DNA from: Peptoniphilus catoniae
Lineage (GTDB): Bacteria; Bacillota; Clostridia; Tissierellales; Peptoniphilaceae
Direction of reading: 5' to 3'
DNA length: 64,000 nucleotides
Assembly (NCBI RefSeq): GCF_901447155.2
Contig: NZ_LR588414.1
Location: forward strand, 124,001-188,000
The notes under the pieces are model-generated. The model was not told where the DNA came from and searched no databases. It saw only the letters and a list, made by a program, of their open reading frames with translations. Every line of letters starts with the position of its first letter. The first letter of the stretch is position 1. The position numbers were made by a program, and so were the translations under genes. Below, piece by piece: positions 43,744 through 53,924 of this stretch.

Positions 43744-45122
43744 AAAAAGAATATTTAAAGCTTGATAAAATTGATGGATCTTTAATTGAACTTTCAAACC
43801 TTAAAGACGTTGCCTTTGAAGAAGTGGTAAATATAAAAATTCCGGGCAAGAAGGAAATGGTAGGCCAGGTAGTAAAAATAGATGAAGATAGAGTCACTAT
43901 ACAAGTTTTCGGAGAAAGCTTAGGCCTGTCTCTTGAAAACACCAAGGTAAGTTTTAGAGCGCAACCTTTTGAGATTCCTCTATCAGTAGAAATATTGGGT
44001 AGGGTATTTAACGGACTGGCAAGACCTATAGATAAGGGTGGAGAAATTTACAGCAATAAATTTTACAATATAAACGGTAGACCCATTAACCCGGCTACAA
44101 GAAAGTACCCTAGAGATTTTATTCAAACAGGTATATCTTCAATAGATACCCTGATGACCTTAATCAGAGGACAAAAGCTTCCTATATTTTCAGGCTCAGG
44201 TCTTCCCCACAATGAACTTGCTGCTCAAATAGTTCGCCAGGCAAAACTTAAAAATGCAAGGGAAGAGGACTTTGCCATAGTTTTTGCGGCAATAGGTGTA
44301 AAACATGACGAGGCTGACTATTTTATAAATTCTTTTAGGGAAACAGGGGTCCTTGACAAGGTAGCCATGTATATAAATTATGCTGATGATCCCATTATGG
44401 AAAGATTAATTACTCCTAAGTGTGCTCTTACGGCAGCAGAGTATCTGGCCTATGAAGAGCACAAGGAGGTTCTTGTAATAATGACGGATATTACAAGCTA
44501 TGGTGAAGCCTTAAGAGAGGTATCATCTTCAAGGGAAGAGGTACCTTCAAGAAAGGGCTACCCCGGACACTTATATTCCGATTTGGCAGGCCTTTATGAA
44601 AGAGCCGGTATGATTAAAGACCTTAAGGGATCAGTTACCTTAATACCTATACTGACTATGCCTAATGACGACATTACCCACCCTATAGCGGACTTAACGG
44701 GATTCATTACAGAGGGTCAAATAGTTTTGTCAAGGGATTTGGATCAAAAGGGAACCTATCCGCCTATAAATGTTTTGCCCTCTCTTTCAAGACTTATGAA
44801 GGACGGTATAGGAGAAGGTTATACCAGGGAAGATCACGGAGATCTTTCATCTCAGCTTTTCGCTTCCTACTCCCATGTAGAAGAAGTTAGAGCTTTGTCG
44901 CAAATTATCGGCTCAGAGGACCTTTCAGAAGTTGAAAGAGAATATTTAAAATTCGGTGATGAATTTGAAAATAAATTTTTAAAACAAGGTTTTGATGAAA
45001 ATAGGAGTATTGAGCAGAGTCTTGATTTAGGTTGGGAACTGTTAAGGTTACTTCCGGAAACTGAACTTGACAGAATAGATCCTAAGTTAAAAGAAAAATA
45101 TTTAAAAGATTCAAGGAGTTGA
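43740..45122 (+). CDS. ntpB: V-type ATPase subunit B
   Basis: The non-catalytic nucleotide-interface subunit, 460 residues. It lacks a full P-loop ([15 protein letters not shown] at that place), as the family does, and has [60 protein letters not shown] and [22 protein letters not shown] overlaps the stop of subunit A. Confidence 0.96.
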   Translation: MKKEYLKLDKIDGSLIELSNLKDVAFEEVVNIKIPGKKEMVGQVVKIDEDRVTIQVFGESLGLSLENTKVSFRAQPFEIPLSVEILGRVFNGLARPIDKGGEIYSNKFYNINGRPINPATRKYPRDFIQTGISSIDTLMTLIRGQKLPIFSGSGLPHNELAAQIVRQAKLKNAREEDFAIVFAAIGVKHDEADYFINSFRETGVLDKVAMYINYADDPIMERLITPKCALTAAEYLAYEEHKEVLVIMTDITSYGEALREVSSSREEVPSRKGYPGHLYSDLAGLYERAGMIKDLKGSVTLIPILTMPNDDITHPIADLTGFITEGQIVLSRDLDQKGTYPPINVLPSLSRLMKDGIGEGYTREDHGDLSSQLFASYSHVEEVRALSQIIGSEDLSEVEREYLKFGDEFENKFLKQGFDENRSIEQSLDLGWELLRLLPETELDRIDPKLKEKYLKDSRS

Positions 45123-45126
45123 TTAA

Positions 45127-45747
45127 ATGCCTAGCAAACTTGCACCGACAAAGGCAAATCTTATTTGGGCAAAGTCATCTCTTAAAAGGGCCAAGAAAGG
45201 CTATGAACTTTTAGACAAAAAAAGGACTATCCTTATAAAGGAAATGATGGACCTAAATAAAAGAGCCGGAGAACTTCAAAAGGAGATAGAAGATTCTTTT
45301 AAGGAGTCTTATGAAGCCTTGGAGGAAGCAACAATTACCATGGGTTCAGAAACCATATATGAAATTGCTAAAACTGCCAAGAGGGAGGAGCCTTATAAGA
45401 TACAATTCAGATCTGTAATGGGAGTTGAGCTTCCTGAAATAAAATACTATCAAAATAGGTTGAAGGTTGACCATTCAATTCACAAAACAACAACAGCCTT
45501 TGACTTAGCTGAGGCTGATATGCACAAGCTAAAGGAATTAATCTATGAACTTGCCGAAGTGGAAACTTCAGTTTTTAAACTTGCAAGGGAAATTAAAAAG
45601 ACAGGTAAAAGAGCAAATGCTTTGGATAAGATCCAAATTCCAAAATTTGAAAGCATAAAGACCGAGATAGACAATACTCTTCAGGAAAAGGAAAGGGAAG
45701 ACTTCTTCAGGTTAAAAAAGGTAAAAGATAAAAAAAGTAAAGACTAA
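45127..45747 (+). CDS. ntpD: V-type ATPase subunit D (rotor axle)
   Basis: 206 residues, mostly two long antiparallel helices. APTKANLIWAKSSLKRAKKG opens the protein and KTGKRANALDKIQIPKFES closes the second helix, both family marks. Last gene of the operon, followed by a terminator. Confidence 0.93.
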   Translation: MPSKLAPTKANLIWAKSSLKRAKKGYELLDKKRTILIKEMMDLNKRAGELQKEIEDSFKESYEALEEATITMGSETIYEIAKTAKREEPYKIQFRSVMGVELPEIKYYQNRLKVDHSIHKTTTAFDLAEADMHKLKELIYELAEVETSVFKLAREIKKTGKRANALDKIQIPKFESIKTEIDNTLQEKEREDFFRLKKVKDKKSKD

Positions 45748-45750
45748 ATT

Positions 45751-45783
45751 AAGCCCCGAGTCTATAAGACAAGGGGCTTTTTA
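45751..45783 (+). terminator. Terminator of the V-ATPase operon
   Basis: AAGCCCC/GGGGCTTTTT, with GTC/GAC inside the loop. Confidence 0.88.
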
Positions 45784-45803
45784 TATTGTAGAATTAATTT
45801 TAA

Positions 45804-45832
45804 TTGTTATGATTTTTTATCAATGGTATAAT
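45804..45832 (+). promoter_or_regulatory. Promoter of the opine-dehydrogenase-like gene
   Basis: TTGTTA, 17 bases, TATAAT with a TGG just before (extended -10). Confidence 0.65.
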
Positions 45833-45900
45833 TTTAATGTATAGTGTTAATAGGGTGTACTTGATAAATTATTTTATAAGCAAAAAGAAAGGGGCAGATT

Positions 45901-46950
45901 ATGAAAATAACAGTAATCGGTGCAGGCAACACAGGAAAGGCCATGGCTATATTTTTAACTACTAAAGGCTATGATGTTTGCCTTTATGATAGAAAACAGG
46001 ACAAGGTGGATTTAATTAATAAGGAAGGAATTAAAGATTCAGGCTCCTTTAATACTGAATGTAAGGTTAAAGCAAGTTCAGATTTAAAGGAAGCTGTAAG
46101 TGGAAGCGAAATGATTTTTGTAACTACTACATCAGACGGACACCTCGACGTTGCAAAAAATCTAAGGGACTTATTGGAAAAGGATCAATCTATAGTTATC
46201 TTTAATGGAAATTGGGGAGCTTATGAATTCTACGAAGTTTTAAAGGATAAGATTGAAGAATTAAATCTTGGACTTGCTGAGACAGGAGGTATGATTTTTA
46301 CCTCTAAGTATATTTCTGAGAGAGAGGTTCTTGCTGCAAAGAAAGAATCTGTTGATCTTGGTATTTTAAATGGAAACAATACTGAAAAAATCTTAAACTT
46401 TTTTAATGATAACATGAACAATGTAACTGTTTTTGAAAATCTTGTTGCAGCTTCTTTAAATGCTTCTAATCCGGTGATTCACGTACCTATTGTAGCTTTT
46501 AACCTGGCAAGAATTGAAGCAGGTGAGGACTTTGCTTTCTATGGTCCTGCAGCATCACCTCTTGCTATAGATTATGTTTTAAACATTGATAAGGAAAGAT
46601 TGGCACTTTGCGATAAGCTTGGAATTAAAGCTAAGGGAATTTTAGATATAATTAACGGATCATGGAAGATTAAACATGAAAATCTTTATGATGCTCTACA
46701 TTTAAATGAATCCTATAAGCTTGCCAAAGGACCTAAGAACCTGCATCATAGATATGTTTTTGAAGACATACCCTATGGAATTTATCCGGTGAAGGTTTTA
46801 TCCAACCAAATGGGTCTAAAGACACCTTATCTTGATGGTATTATAGGCTTTATGGGCAAGGCTGTAGATTGGCTTAATCTTGAAGAAGAAGGAGTTTATA
46901 ACCTGGACTATAAAAAAGTTTTAAATCACGTGTCAGGTTTAGATAAGTAA
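45901..46950 (+). CDS. NAD/NADP octopine/nopaline dehydrogenase family protein
   Basis: 349 residues: N-terminal Rossmann fold ITVIGAGNTGKAMAIFLTTK with DRKQDK after beta-2, and a C-terminal all-helical domain with SNPVIHVPIVAFNLAR, the conserved Asn/His pair of opine dehydrogenases, and FYGPAASPLAIDYVL. Opine dehydrogenases reductively condense an amino acid with a keto acid or cleave such products; opine-type metallophore synthases (CntM-like) belong to the broader group. The substrate is unknown. RidA follows 24 bases later. Confidence 0.8.
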   Translation: MKITVIGAGNTGKAMAIFLTTKGYDVCLYDRKQDKVDLINKEGIKDSGSFNTECKVKASSDLKEAVSGSEMIFVTTTSDGHLDVAKNLRDLLEKDQSIVIFNGNWGAYEFYEVLKDKIEELNLGLAETGGMIFTSKYISEREVLAAKKESVDLGILNGNNTEKILNFFNDNMNNVTVFENLVAASLNASNPVIHVPIVAFNLARIEAGEDFAFYGPAASPLAIDYVLNIDKERLALCDKLGIKAKGILDIINGSWKIKHENLYDALHLNESYKLAKGPKNLHHRYVFEDIPYGIYPVKVLSNQMGLKTPYLDGIIGFMGKAVDWLNLEEEGVYNLDYKKVLNHVSGLDK

Positions 46951-46974
46951 AATTTTAATTTATAAGGAGGAGCA

Positions 46975-47397
46975 ATGAAAAAAGAAAATCCTATACCTCA
47001 AGGTAAATATATACCTGCAAAAAGAATAGGAGATATGATTTATACTGCCGGTATGACTCCAAGAGACAAGGGAGTTTTGATAAAAACAGGTAAGGTAATG
47101 ATTAATGATCCTATAGAGGATTACAAGGAGTGTGTAACACTTGCTGCAAGTAATGCCTTAACAGCTGCTGAAAATACAATTAATGATGGAGAGAGCCTTG
47201 AGGTCTTATCTATTTATGTATTTGTAAATGCTGAAAGAGGTTTTACTAAACATGCAAAAATAGGAGACTTTGTATCTGATTACCTTTATGAAAACTTAAA
47301 GGAGAGAGGAATTGCTTCAAGGGCTGCAGTAGGTGTTGAAAGTTTACCGGGAGATGCACCTGTGGAAGTTCAACTTGTACTTGCAGTTGTTAAATAA
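46975..47397 (+). CDS. RidA family enamine/imine deaminase
   Basis: 140 residues of the YjgF/RidA fold: IPQGKYIPAKRIGDMIYTAG, then SNALTAAENTI and the C-terminal SRAAVGVESLPGDAPVEVQL, containing the Arg and Glu that bind substrate. It removes reactive imines. Its place behind an amino-acid-type dehydrogenase suggests it clears or processes that enzyme's imine intermediate. RBS AAGGAGG. Confidence 0.88.
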   Translation: MKKENPIPQGKYIPAKRIGDMIYTAGMTPRDKGVLIKTGKVMINDPIEDYKECVTLAASNALTAAENTINDGESLEVLSIYVFVNAERGFTKHAKIGDFVSDYLYENLKERGIASRAAVGVESLPGDAPVEVQLVLAVVK

Positions 47398-47414
47398 TAA
47401 AATTAAGTAAAATA

Positions 47415-47450
47415 AAAGCTCCGCCTTAAAAAGCGGAGTTTATTTTATTT
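47415..47450. terminator. Bidirectional terminator between ridA and folD
   Basis: CTCCGC-8-GCGGAG with A- and T-rich flanks on both sides. Confidence 0.85.
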
Positions 47451-47475
47451 AAAACCACTATGAAAAGATAGGTTT

Positions 47476-48309
47476 TTATTTTTTATAGAAATTCAAAGCG
47501 CCTTGTAAAAGCAAAAGGTTTGTGGTTCTACCTACACCACCGGGAACCGGAGAGTATGCTTCTATTTTTCCTTCAACAGATTTTTCGTTAAGGTCGCCGC
47601 ACATTTTTCCTTCCTTGTTTTTAGAAAGGCCTATATCTATTACTGTTGCCTTTTCACTAAAGTAGGAATCATCAAGCATTTCGGGAACACCCATAGCTGT
47701 AAATACTATATCAGCATTTTTGGTGTAGGACCTTAAGTCCTTGGTTTCTATATGGCAAAGACTTACTGTAGCCCACTTGGCAAGAAGTATCATAGATAAA
47801 GGTTTGCCCACTACATCTGAGTGGTTAATTATAACACAATCCTTACCCTTAAGATCATATCCGTGATGTTCAAGAAGCATTACTGCAGATTTAGGAGCAA
47901 GAGGTATAAAACCGTCAATATTTCCGGAATATACCTTTGCACGATTAACCGGGTTCATACAATCTATGTCCTTTAAAGGGTTTATGGCATTGTTTATTTT
48001 GTCCGGGTCAATGTGTTGGGGGAGGGGTCTAAAAATAAGTATACCGCCTACTGTATCGTCATTATTAAGCTTGTCAATAAGACTTAAAACTTCTTCCTCT
48101 GAAGCCTTTATGTCAAGCTCGTTAATATTAAGATCAAAGCCTAAAAGGGAAGCTGTTTTTTTAATACCTTTTTCATAGGCAAGGGCGGGAGCATCTTCTC
48201 CAAGCCTTACAATGGCAAGCTTGGGAGTAATGCCTAAATTTTTAATTTCTTTTTTAACATCTTCAATTAGTTTTTCATATAAACTTTTTGATTCTAGTAT
48301 TTTAGTCAC
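47476..48309 (-). CDS. folD: Bifunctional methylene-THF dehydrogenase/cyclohydrolase
   Basis: The one-carbon enzyme that interconverts methylene-, methenyl- and formyl-tetrahydrofolate with NADP. 277 residues. The catalytic Lys region is usually YxxxK (here LAYEKGIKKTASLLG); then GGILIFRPLPQHID, GDLN-type and the NADP site VINHSDVVGKPLSMILL, and PVPGGVGRTTNLLLLQ at the end. The start is GTG, 5 bases after AGAGGTG on its strand. Confidence 0.93.
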   Translation of the reverse strand: MTKILESKSLYEKLIEDVKKEIKNLGITPKLAIVRLGEDAPALAYEKGIKKTASLLGFDLNINELDIKASEEEVLSLIDKLNNDDTVGGILIFRPLPQHIDPDKINNAINPLKDIDCMNPVNRAKVYSGNIDGFIPLAPKSAVMLLEHHGYDLKGKDCVIINHSDVVGKPLSMILLAKWATVSLCHIETKDLRSYTKNADIVFTAMGVPEMLDDSYFSEKATVIDIGLSKNKEGKMCGDLNEKSVEGKIEAYSPVPGGVGRTTNLLLLQGALNFYKK

Positions 48310-48434
48310 TATATCACCTCTTAAATAAAGTTTTACTAAACTTATAATATTACATTAACATTTTACCATGGAATTACATAAATTTTAATACTATAAATTT
48401 TATGAGTTGTGAAAAAGATGTGTATTTATAAAAC

Positions 48435-48464
48435 TTGTAAACAAACTATGCTTTATAATATAAT
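48435..48464 (+). promoter_or_regulatory. Promoter of the DUF2254 gene
   Basis: TTGTAA, 18 bases, TATAAT at 48459-48464 (an overlapping TATAAT at 48454 is too close). Confidence 0.6.
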
Positions 48465-48487
48465 GATCCAAAGATAAGGAGGTTAAT

Positions 48488-49825
48488 ATGACAGCGAGAT
48501 TAAAATTATGGTATGCAAATCACAAAAATGTTATTAGTATGACTAAGTTCACCTTGGTTTCATTTATTCTTTTATTTATAGTATGGCTAGTTGATGTAAA
48601 ATACCCTTTTGTAAAGAAACACATTCCTGAGTTCTTTTTACTATCTTCTGACTTATCCAATTCTTTTTTATCATCTCTTTCCGGAGTTTTCTTAACGGTC
48701 ACTACTTTTACTTTCTCAACAATTTTAACTGTAATGACTACTCACATGTCTAATCTTGCCTCAAGTATAATTCAAAAATTTATTAATAAAAGGCATGTTT
48801 TAAGTCTAATTGGGATATTCATTGGAGGATTTTTTTATACAGTTCTAAGTCTTTTTATACTTGGAGATATAAAGTTTGAACAAAAGGTTTTGGCAGGATC
48901 TTTGGGAATAGTCTACGCTATGGCAAGTATGATTCACTTTATGATATTTATTATGGTGGTAATCAGATATATCAAGGCGTCTAATGTTATTCAGGATATT
49001 TATGATGAAGGTATTGAGCTTGTAAAAGAAGAAGCTAAACGTAGAAAGGAATCTACTAGAATGTTTGATAAGGGTAAGGGAGAACTTATCCAAATATATT
49101 CAAATCAAACAGGCTATTTTTATGGAGTAGATTACGCGGGACTTTTTAATATTTTAAAAGACTTTAAGGGAACTATAGTTATAAAGAGACAAATAGGTGA
49201 GTTTATATCAAAGGGAATTTATCTTGCCGATTTAAGTCTTGTAGGGGATAGACAACTTAGCTCTTTAGATAAGGAAGAGAAGGTTGAATATTTAAAATCA
49301 ATGTCTGAGTGTTTTTTGTTTAATGACGAAAAAAATGAAGACTTGGATTATCACAATGAAATTACAAATCTTGTTGAAATTGCAACAACAGCCTTAAGTA
49401 GCGGTGTCAAGTCTCCCAATGATGCTATAAGCTGCATTGAAAAGGTATCTAATATGATAGGGCAGCTTTTTTCAACTGAAAATCATTATATAATTATGGA
49501 GCAAAATGAAAATATACAGATAATTTATACATCTTATTCTATTGAGCAGGAAATGTATCTGGCCTTTAATCAACTTATACCTAAAGCAAAGGCTGATCCT
49601 TCAGTTTATAATGCAATACTTGAAGGCATATCTCTTATAAGAATGATAGCTGATGACTCTGTAAGAGGCGAAGTGGAAAATTTCTTTGATTACGCCTATG
49701 ATATTTTCCATAAGGGTATAGATAATAACTACGATAAGAAGCTAATTGAAAACATAAGAAGCAATTTTTACTTTAGTAAAAATACTGAAGCTGATGAGGA
49801 AGCCATGAGAGAGGAAGAAGAATAA
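48488..49825 (+). CDS. DUF2254 membrane protein
   Basis: 445 residues with about four N-terminal membrane helices (about 18-38, 55-75, 95-125, 130-160) and a large cytoplasmic C-terminal domain. Family marks are FLTVTTFTFSTILTVMTTHM near residue 75 and SSGVKSPNDAISCIE near 310. The molecular function of DUF2254 proteins is not established. RBS AAGGAGG. The tail is acidic (EADEEAMREEEE). Confidence 0.82.
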   Translation: MTARLKLWYANHKNVISMTKFTLVSFILLFIVWLVDVKYPFVKKHIPEFFLLSSDLSNSFLSSLSGVFLTVTTFTFSTILTVMTTHMSNLASSIIQKFINKRHVLSLIGIFIGGFFYTVLSLFILGDIKFEQKVLAGSLGIVYAMASMIHFMIFIMVVIRYIKASNVIQDIYDEGIELVKEEAKRRKESTRMFDKGKGELIQIYSNQTGYFYGVDYAGLFNILKDFKGTIVIKRQIGEFISKGIYLADLSLVGDRQLSSLDKEEKVEYLKSMSECFLFNDEKNEDLDYHNEITNLVEIATTALSSGVKSPNDAISCIEKVSNMIGQLFSTENHYIIMEQNENIQIIYTSYSIEQEMYLAFNQLIPKAKADPSVYNAILEGISLIRMIADDSVRGEVENFFDYAYDIFHKGIDNNYDKKLIENIRSNFYFSKNTEADEEAMREEEE

Positions 49826-49919
49826 ACTAAAAGACTTAATAAAAGCTCATTGAATTTTTAAAAAAGATGTGTTACCATTTTAAGGATAAAAAATTGCACT
49901 TATAAAAAAGGAGAAAAAA

Positions 49920-51203
49920 ATGGAAAAATATCTATTGTATGACGTACATGAAAGACCAGCTTTTATTAAGTCCATGTTTTTAAGCTTTCAACATGTTTTT
50001 GCAATGTTTGGGGCGACGATTTTAGTTCCTCTTGTAGTGGGCTTGCCGGTTTCCGTTGCTTTGTTTTGTAGCGGTATAGGCACTATAATTTATCTTTTAA
50101 TTACAGGATTTAATGTACCTGTTTATTTAGGTTCATCCTTTGCTTATATAGCTGCCATGCAATATGCCATAAAGGCTATGGATGGAGATGTCAGCGCCTC
50201 TCAAACAGGATTGATCCTTATAGGTTTAGTATATGTAACTGTTGCGATTATTTTAAAATTTACCGGTACCTGGTGGTTGGATAAAATTTTACCTCCCATT
50301 GTAATAGGACCTATGATTATTGTTATAGGACTTGGACTTTCTTCTACCGCAGTAAGTCAGGCGGGCTTTGTAGAAGGAGGCGACATGGTAAATATGTTAG
50401 TTGCGACGGTTACTTTTTTAATTACATCCTTTATATCCGCCAGGGCAAAGGGAGTATTTAAAATAATTCCCTTCCTTGTAGGAATAGCAGGGGGTTATAT
50501 TCTATCAATGGCTTTGGGTATTGTAGAATATTCAGGAATTATAGAGTCAGTAAAAGGTGGAATATTTCATGTTCCTGAGTTTTATCTGCCCTTTAAAACA
50601 GAGCACTTTAACAGTTACAGATTTTACTTTGGTCCTGAAACTCTTGCCATACTTCCTGTAGCCTTTGTAACCTTATCTGAACATATAGGAGACCACACCG
50701 CCTTAAGTAAAATATGCGGCAGGAACTTTTTAAAAGATCCGGGACTTCCAAGAACTATAACAGGCGATGGAGTTGCAACTTTAGTGTCAGCCCTTCTAGG
50801 AGGACCGGCAAATACAACCTATGGAGAGAATACAGGGGTAGTTGCACTTACAAGAATTGCCAGTACCAGCGTTATTTTCGGTGCGGCTGTTATAGCAATA
50901 ATACTTAGTTTCTTGGCTCCGGTTCAGGCAGTTATTATGTCAATACCGGCTCCTGTACTTGGAGGTATGAGTCTACTTTTATACGGAGTTATAGCAAGTA
51001 ACGGTTTAAGTGTACTTGTTGATAACAAGGTAAACTTTAGAGAACAGAGAAATTTAATTATAGCATCAGCTATGATGGTACTCGGTCTTGGCGGAGCTGT
51101 CTTTCCAATAAGTCAAATTGCAAATTTGTCAGGTACTGCACTTTCAGCAGTAGTGGGAATTGCACTTAACCTTATACTTCCTAAAAGCCAGACTGAAAAA
51201 TAA
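49920..51203 (+). CDS. uraA: Uracil/xanthine permease (NCS2 family)
   Basis: A nucleobase:proton symporter with about 14 helices, 427 residues. The marks are QHVFAMFGATILVPLVVGLP, VYLGSSFAYIAA, the conserved VTLSEHIGDHTALSKICG (carboxylate-bearing helix) and GPANTTYGENTGVVALTRIA. Closest to UraA/PyrP uracil permeases. No pyr genes or recognisable PyrR hairpin precede it. Confidence 0.9.
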   Translation: MEKYLLYDVHERPAFIKSMFLSFQHVFAMFGATILVPLVVGLPVSVALFCSGIGTIIYLLITGFNVPVYLGSSFAYIAAMQYAIKAMDGDVSASQTGLILIGLVYVTVAIILKFTGTWWLDKILPPIVIGPMIIVIGLGLSSTAVSQAGFVEGGDMVNMLVATVTFLITSFISARAKGVFKIIPFLVGIAGGYILSMALGIVEYSGIIESVKGGIFHVPEFYLPFKTEHFNSYRFYFGPETLAILPVAFVTLSEHIGDHTALSKICGRNFLKDPGLPRTITGDGVATLVSALLGGPANTTYGENTGVVALTRIASTSVIFGAAVIAIILSFLAPVQAVIMSIPAPVLGGMSLLLYGVIASNGLSVLVDNKVNFREQRNLIIASAMMVLGLGGAVFPISQIANLSGTALSAVVGIALNLILPKSQTEK

Positions 51204-51216
51204 AAAATCAATTATT

Positions 51217-51256
51217 AAAAGGGATATGATTCTTTTATAACCATATCCCTTTTTTA
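51217..51256. terminator. Terminator after the uracil permease
   Basis: AAAAGGGATATG pairs with CATATCCCTTTTTT across 13 bases. Confidence 0.88.
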
Positions 51257-51314
51257 TTTTAAAAAAATTCAAGATCTTAACAAAATCATCTTAAGATAAT
51301 ATTTTTTATGAGCT

Positions 51315-52148
51315 TTATTCATCTATTTTATCTTTAATAAAGCTTCCATCACGAAGTTCTCTAAAGGCTAATTGCAATTCTTCTTCAGTATTCATAACTA
51401 TAGGTCCACCCCAGGCTACAGGCTCCTTAAGAGGCTTTGATGCCATCCAGACAAGCTCGCAATCAGATAAAGCCTCTATAGTAAGAGAGCCTGAGGATAA
51501 AAGCGCGTCTGTCTTTTCAGAAATGGTGTCTTCATTTACCTTAACCTCTCCCAAAAGAGTAAATAGATGGCTGGTGTAGCCCACCTTTGATTCAAATTGA
51601 AGCTTTTCGCCCTTCTTCATCTCTATAACAAAATAGTCAAGGGGATTATATTTAGGCTTAAAGCCTTCTTTGTCAGCAAGACTTCCGCTGTAGATTTTGA
51701 TTTTTGTACTGCCCTCTTCTAAAATAGGTATGTCCTTATCGGATACCTCCTTGTAAAAGGGGTGAGTCATTTTGTTTTCTTTTGGAAGATTTAACCAAAG
51801 CTGAAGTCCCAGCAGCCTATCTTCTTCAGCAAACATTTCTGAATGCATAATACCAGAGCCTGCAGTCATCCACTGAATCATCTTAGGGCCTATGGTCTTT
51901 TCGTTGCCCATGGAATCCTTATGTGTTACCTGACCCTTTGACAGGTAGGTAATAGTTTCTATACCTCTATGAGGATGAGTGGGAAATCCAGCTTTATAGT
52001 CCTCGTAATTTGTCGAATCGAAGCTGTCAAGCATTAAGAAGGGGTCATGACTTTCTATAGTTGATGTGTTTAAAATTCTTATAAGCTTTACACCTGCACC
52101 GTCTTTTGTTTCCTGTCCCTTTAATTTTTTTAATATTTTAGCTTTCAT
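51315..52148 (-). CDS. Pirin family protein
   Basis: A cupin-superfamily pirin of 277 residues. The metal-binding N-terminal motif is FPTHPHRGIETITYLSKGQV, followed by GPKMIQWMTAGSGIMHSEMF and LQLWLNLPKENKM. Bacterial pirins can have quercetinase activity or regulate partners; the role here is unknown. Divergent from the antiporter gene, RBS GGAGAG. Confidence 0.9.
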   Translation of the reverse strand: MKAKILKKLKGQETKDGAGVKLIRILNTSTIESHDPFLMLDSFDSTNYEDYKAGFPTHPHRGIETITYLSKGQVTHKDSMGNEKTIGPKMIQWMTAGSGIMHSEMFAEEDRLLGLQLWLNLPKENKMTHPFYKEVSDKDIPILEEGSTKIKIYSGSLADKEGFKPKYNPLDYFVIEMKKGEKLQFESKVGYTSHLFTLLGEVKVNEDTISEKTDALLSSGSLTIEALSDCELVWMASKPLKEPVAWGGPIVMNTEEELQLAFRELRDGSFIKDKIDE

Positions 52149-52254
52149 AATCTCTCCTTTTTATATTTGTTATATTTATACCCTATTGGTGAATTATTTT
52201 ATATGCTTTTTATGGTACAATATCCATAATAAAAAAAGAAAAAGAGAGGCTACA

Positions 52255-53850
52255 ATGGGACTTTTATTTATTGCAATTATATTAATAATGGCACTTTTCG
52301 CCATTAACTTATCAGATAAATCGGGAATACCCTCATTACTTTTATTTTTAACACTGGGCATTATATGTAAGCTTTTAGGAATCAGTTTTGATAATTACGA
52401 ACTTGCAGAAGGTGTTTCCACCTTTGCCCTAGTTGTAATTATGTTTTATGGGGGCTTTGGTACCAATTGGAAAATGGGTAAGCCTGTTGTAAGGGAGGCC
52501 GTGGTTTTAGCATCTTTAGGTGTAGTTTCAACTGCCCTTCTTACGGGAGCCTTTGTGCATTTTTTCTTTAAGCTGCCTTTAATTGAAAGTATGCTTTTAG
52601 GTTCAATAGTAGGCTCTACTGACTATGCCTCAGTTTCAAATATACTGGCTTCAAAAAACCTTAACCTTAAATATAATTCAGCATCTCTTCTTGAGCTTGA
52701 AAGTGGTTCCAATGACCCTACAGCTTATACAATGACAATGCTGTTTTTGTCCCTTGAAGCAGGCAGTGATGTTTCAGTACCTCTACTTATTCTTAAGCAG
52801 TTTATTTTAGGAGCGCTTATAGGATTTGCCTTTGCCTATATAGTTTCAAAAATTGTTCTTAAAATTAATATGCAAAAGGACGGTCTTGCAATAGTATTTA
52901 TGGCATCGGTGGCACTTTTAACCTATTCCTTTACTAATGTAATAGGAGGTAACGGATTTCTTGCAGCCTATATTTTTGGCATCTTTATAGGCAACAAGCC
53001 TTTTGTGGGCAAAAAGGATATAGTATTTTTCTTTGACGGTTTTACAGAGCTTATGAGTATAGGACTTTTCTTTACCCTTGGACTTTTGGCAAATCCCGAA
53101 AATATTTTATTAACTCTTCCCATAGCCTTTATTATTATGATTTTTATGACCTTTGTAGCAAGACCTTTGTCAGTTGTAGCCTTGATGCTTCCCTTTAAAC
53201 TTAAAAGGAATCAATTGACAGTTATATCATGGGCAGGACTTAGAGGAGCTGCAGCAATTGCCTTTGCTATTATGGCGGTAAACAGCACAAGTAATTTGAC
53301 TATCGATATTTATCATATAGTTTTTGGAATATGCTTCCTGTCCTGTCTTGCACAAGGATCCTTTATGGCCTATGTGTCTAAAAAAACCGATATGATCGAT
53401 CCTAATGATACAGTTCTTAAAACCTTTAACTTTTATGTAGATAAAAGCGATATTTCCTTTATGCAAACCTTAGTTACTGAGGGCAGCAGCCTTATAGGTA
53501 AGAAGGTAAAGGATCTTGATATGGCCTTAGGCTTTATCGTTGCAAAAATTGAAAGGGATGGAAATACTATTGTTCCCAAGGGTAATACGGAATTTAAAGA
53601 GGGAGATGTTGTAATAGTTGCAGGAGAGGAATACTTTGACTATCAGGGAGAAGAGATAGTTGAATTTTCAGCAACGGGTCTGCATCCATGGATAGGTAAG
53701 AGAATAGTAGACCTAAATCTTAAACATAACAAACTTATTTTAACTATAAACAGAAAGGGCAAGTTTATAAGAGCCTCAGGAGATACTGTAATAAGTGATG
53801 GAGACAGAATTCTTTTAATGACTGATGATCATATAAACTTTGATAAGTAA
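52255..53850 (+). CDS. CPA1-type cation/proton antiporter with C-terminal RCK/TrkA-C domain
   Basis: 531 residues. Residues 1-385 hold about 12 helices with the ion-exchange core GSIVGSTDYASVSNILASKN and LLELESGSNDPTAYTMTMLF (the Asp pair), closest to NhaP2/CvrA potassium-proton antiporters. The C-terminal two TrkA-C-like pieces (LVTEGSSLIGKKVKDLDM; GLHPWIGKRIVDLNL) are probable ligand-binding regulators. I chose ATG 52255; the frame is open much further upstream but over the divergent pirin promoter region. Confidence 0.88.
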   Translation: MGLLFIAIILIMALFAINLSDKSGIPSLLLFLTLGIICKLLGISFDNYELAEGVSTFALVVIMFYGGFGTNWKMGKPVVREAVVLASLGVVSTALLTGAFVHFFFKLPLIESMLLGSIVGSTDYASVSNILASKNLNLKYNSASLLELESGSNDPTAYTMTMLFLSLEAGSDVSVPLLILKQFILGALIGFAFAYIVSKIVLKINMQKDGLAIVFMASVALLTYSFTNVIGGNGFLAAYIFGIFIGNKPFVGKKDIVFFFDGFTELMSIGLFFTLGLLANPENILLTLPIAFIIMIFMTFVARPLSVVALMLPFKLKRNQLTVISWAGLRGAAAIAFAIMAVNSTSNLTIDIYHIVFGICFLSCLAQGSFMAYVSKKTDMIDPNDTVLKTFNFYVDKSDISFMQTLVTEGSSLIGKKVKDLDMALGFIVAKIERDGNTIVPKGNTEFKEGDVVIVAGEEYFDYQGEEIVEFSATGLHPWIGKRIVDLNLKHNKLILTINRKGKFIRASGDTVISDGDRILLMTDDHINFDK

Positions 53851-53884
53851 GTGATTAATGAGGAGAATAATTTATAATTTTTTG

Positions 53885-53912
53885 TTGACAAGTTTTAAAG
53901 ATGTAGTATACT
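53885..53912 (+). promoter_or_regulatory. Promoter of the T-box leader
   Basis: TTGACA, 16 bases, TATACT at 53907-53912. Confidence 0.75.
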
Positions 53913-53924
53913 AGCTAGTATAAA

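Noticed and set aside
49826-49919. PyrR-type attenuator before the uracil permease
   Set aside because: Too short and no anti-antiterminator or conserved PyrR loop could be seen.
51315-52148. Quercetin dioxygenase as a specific name for the pirin gene
   Set aside because: Family membership does not establish the activity; left as pirin.
52066-52254. N-terminal extension of the antiporter
   Set aside because: It overlaps the pirin 5' end and has no site; ATG 52255 begins the expected first helix.
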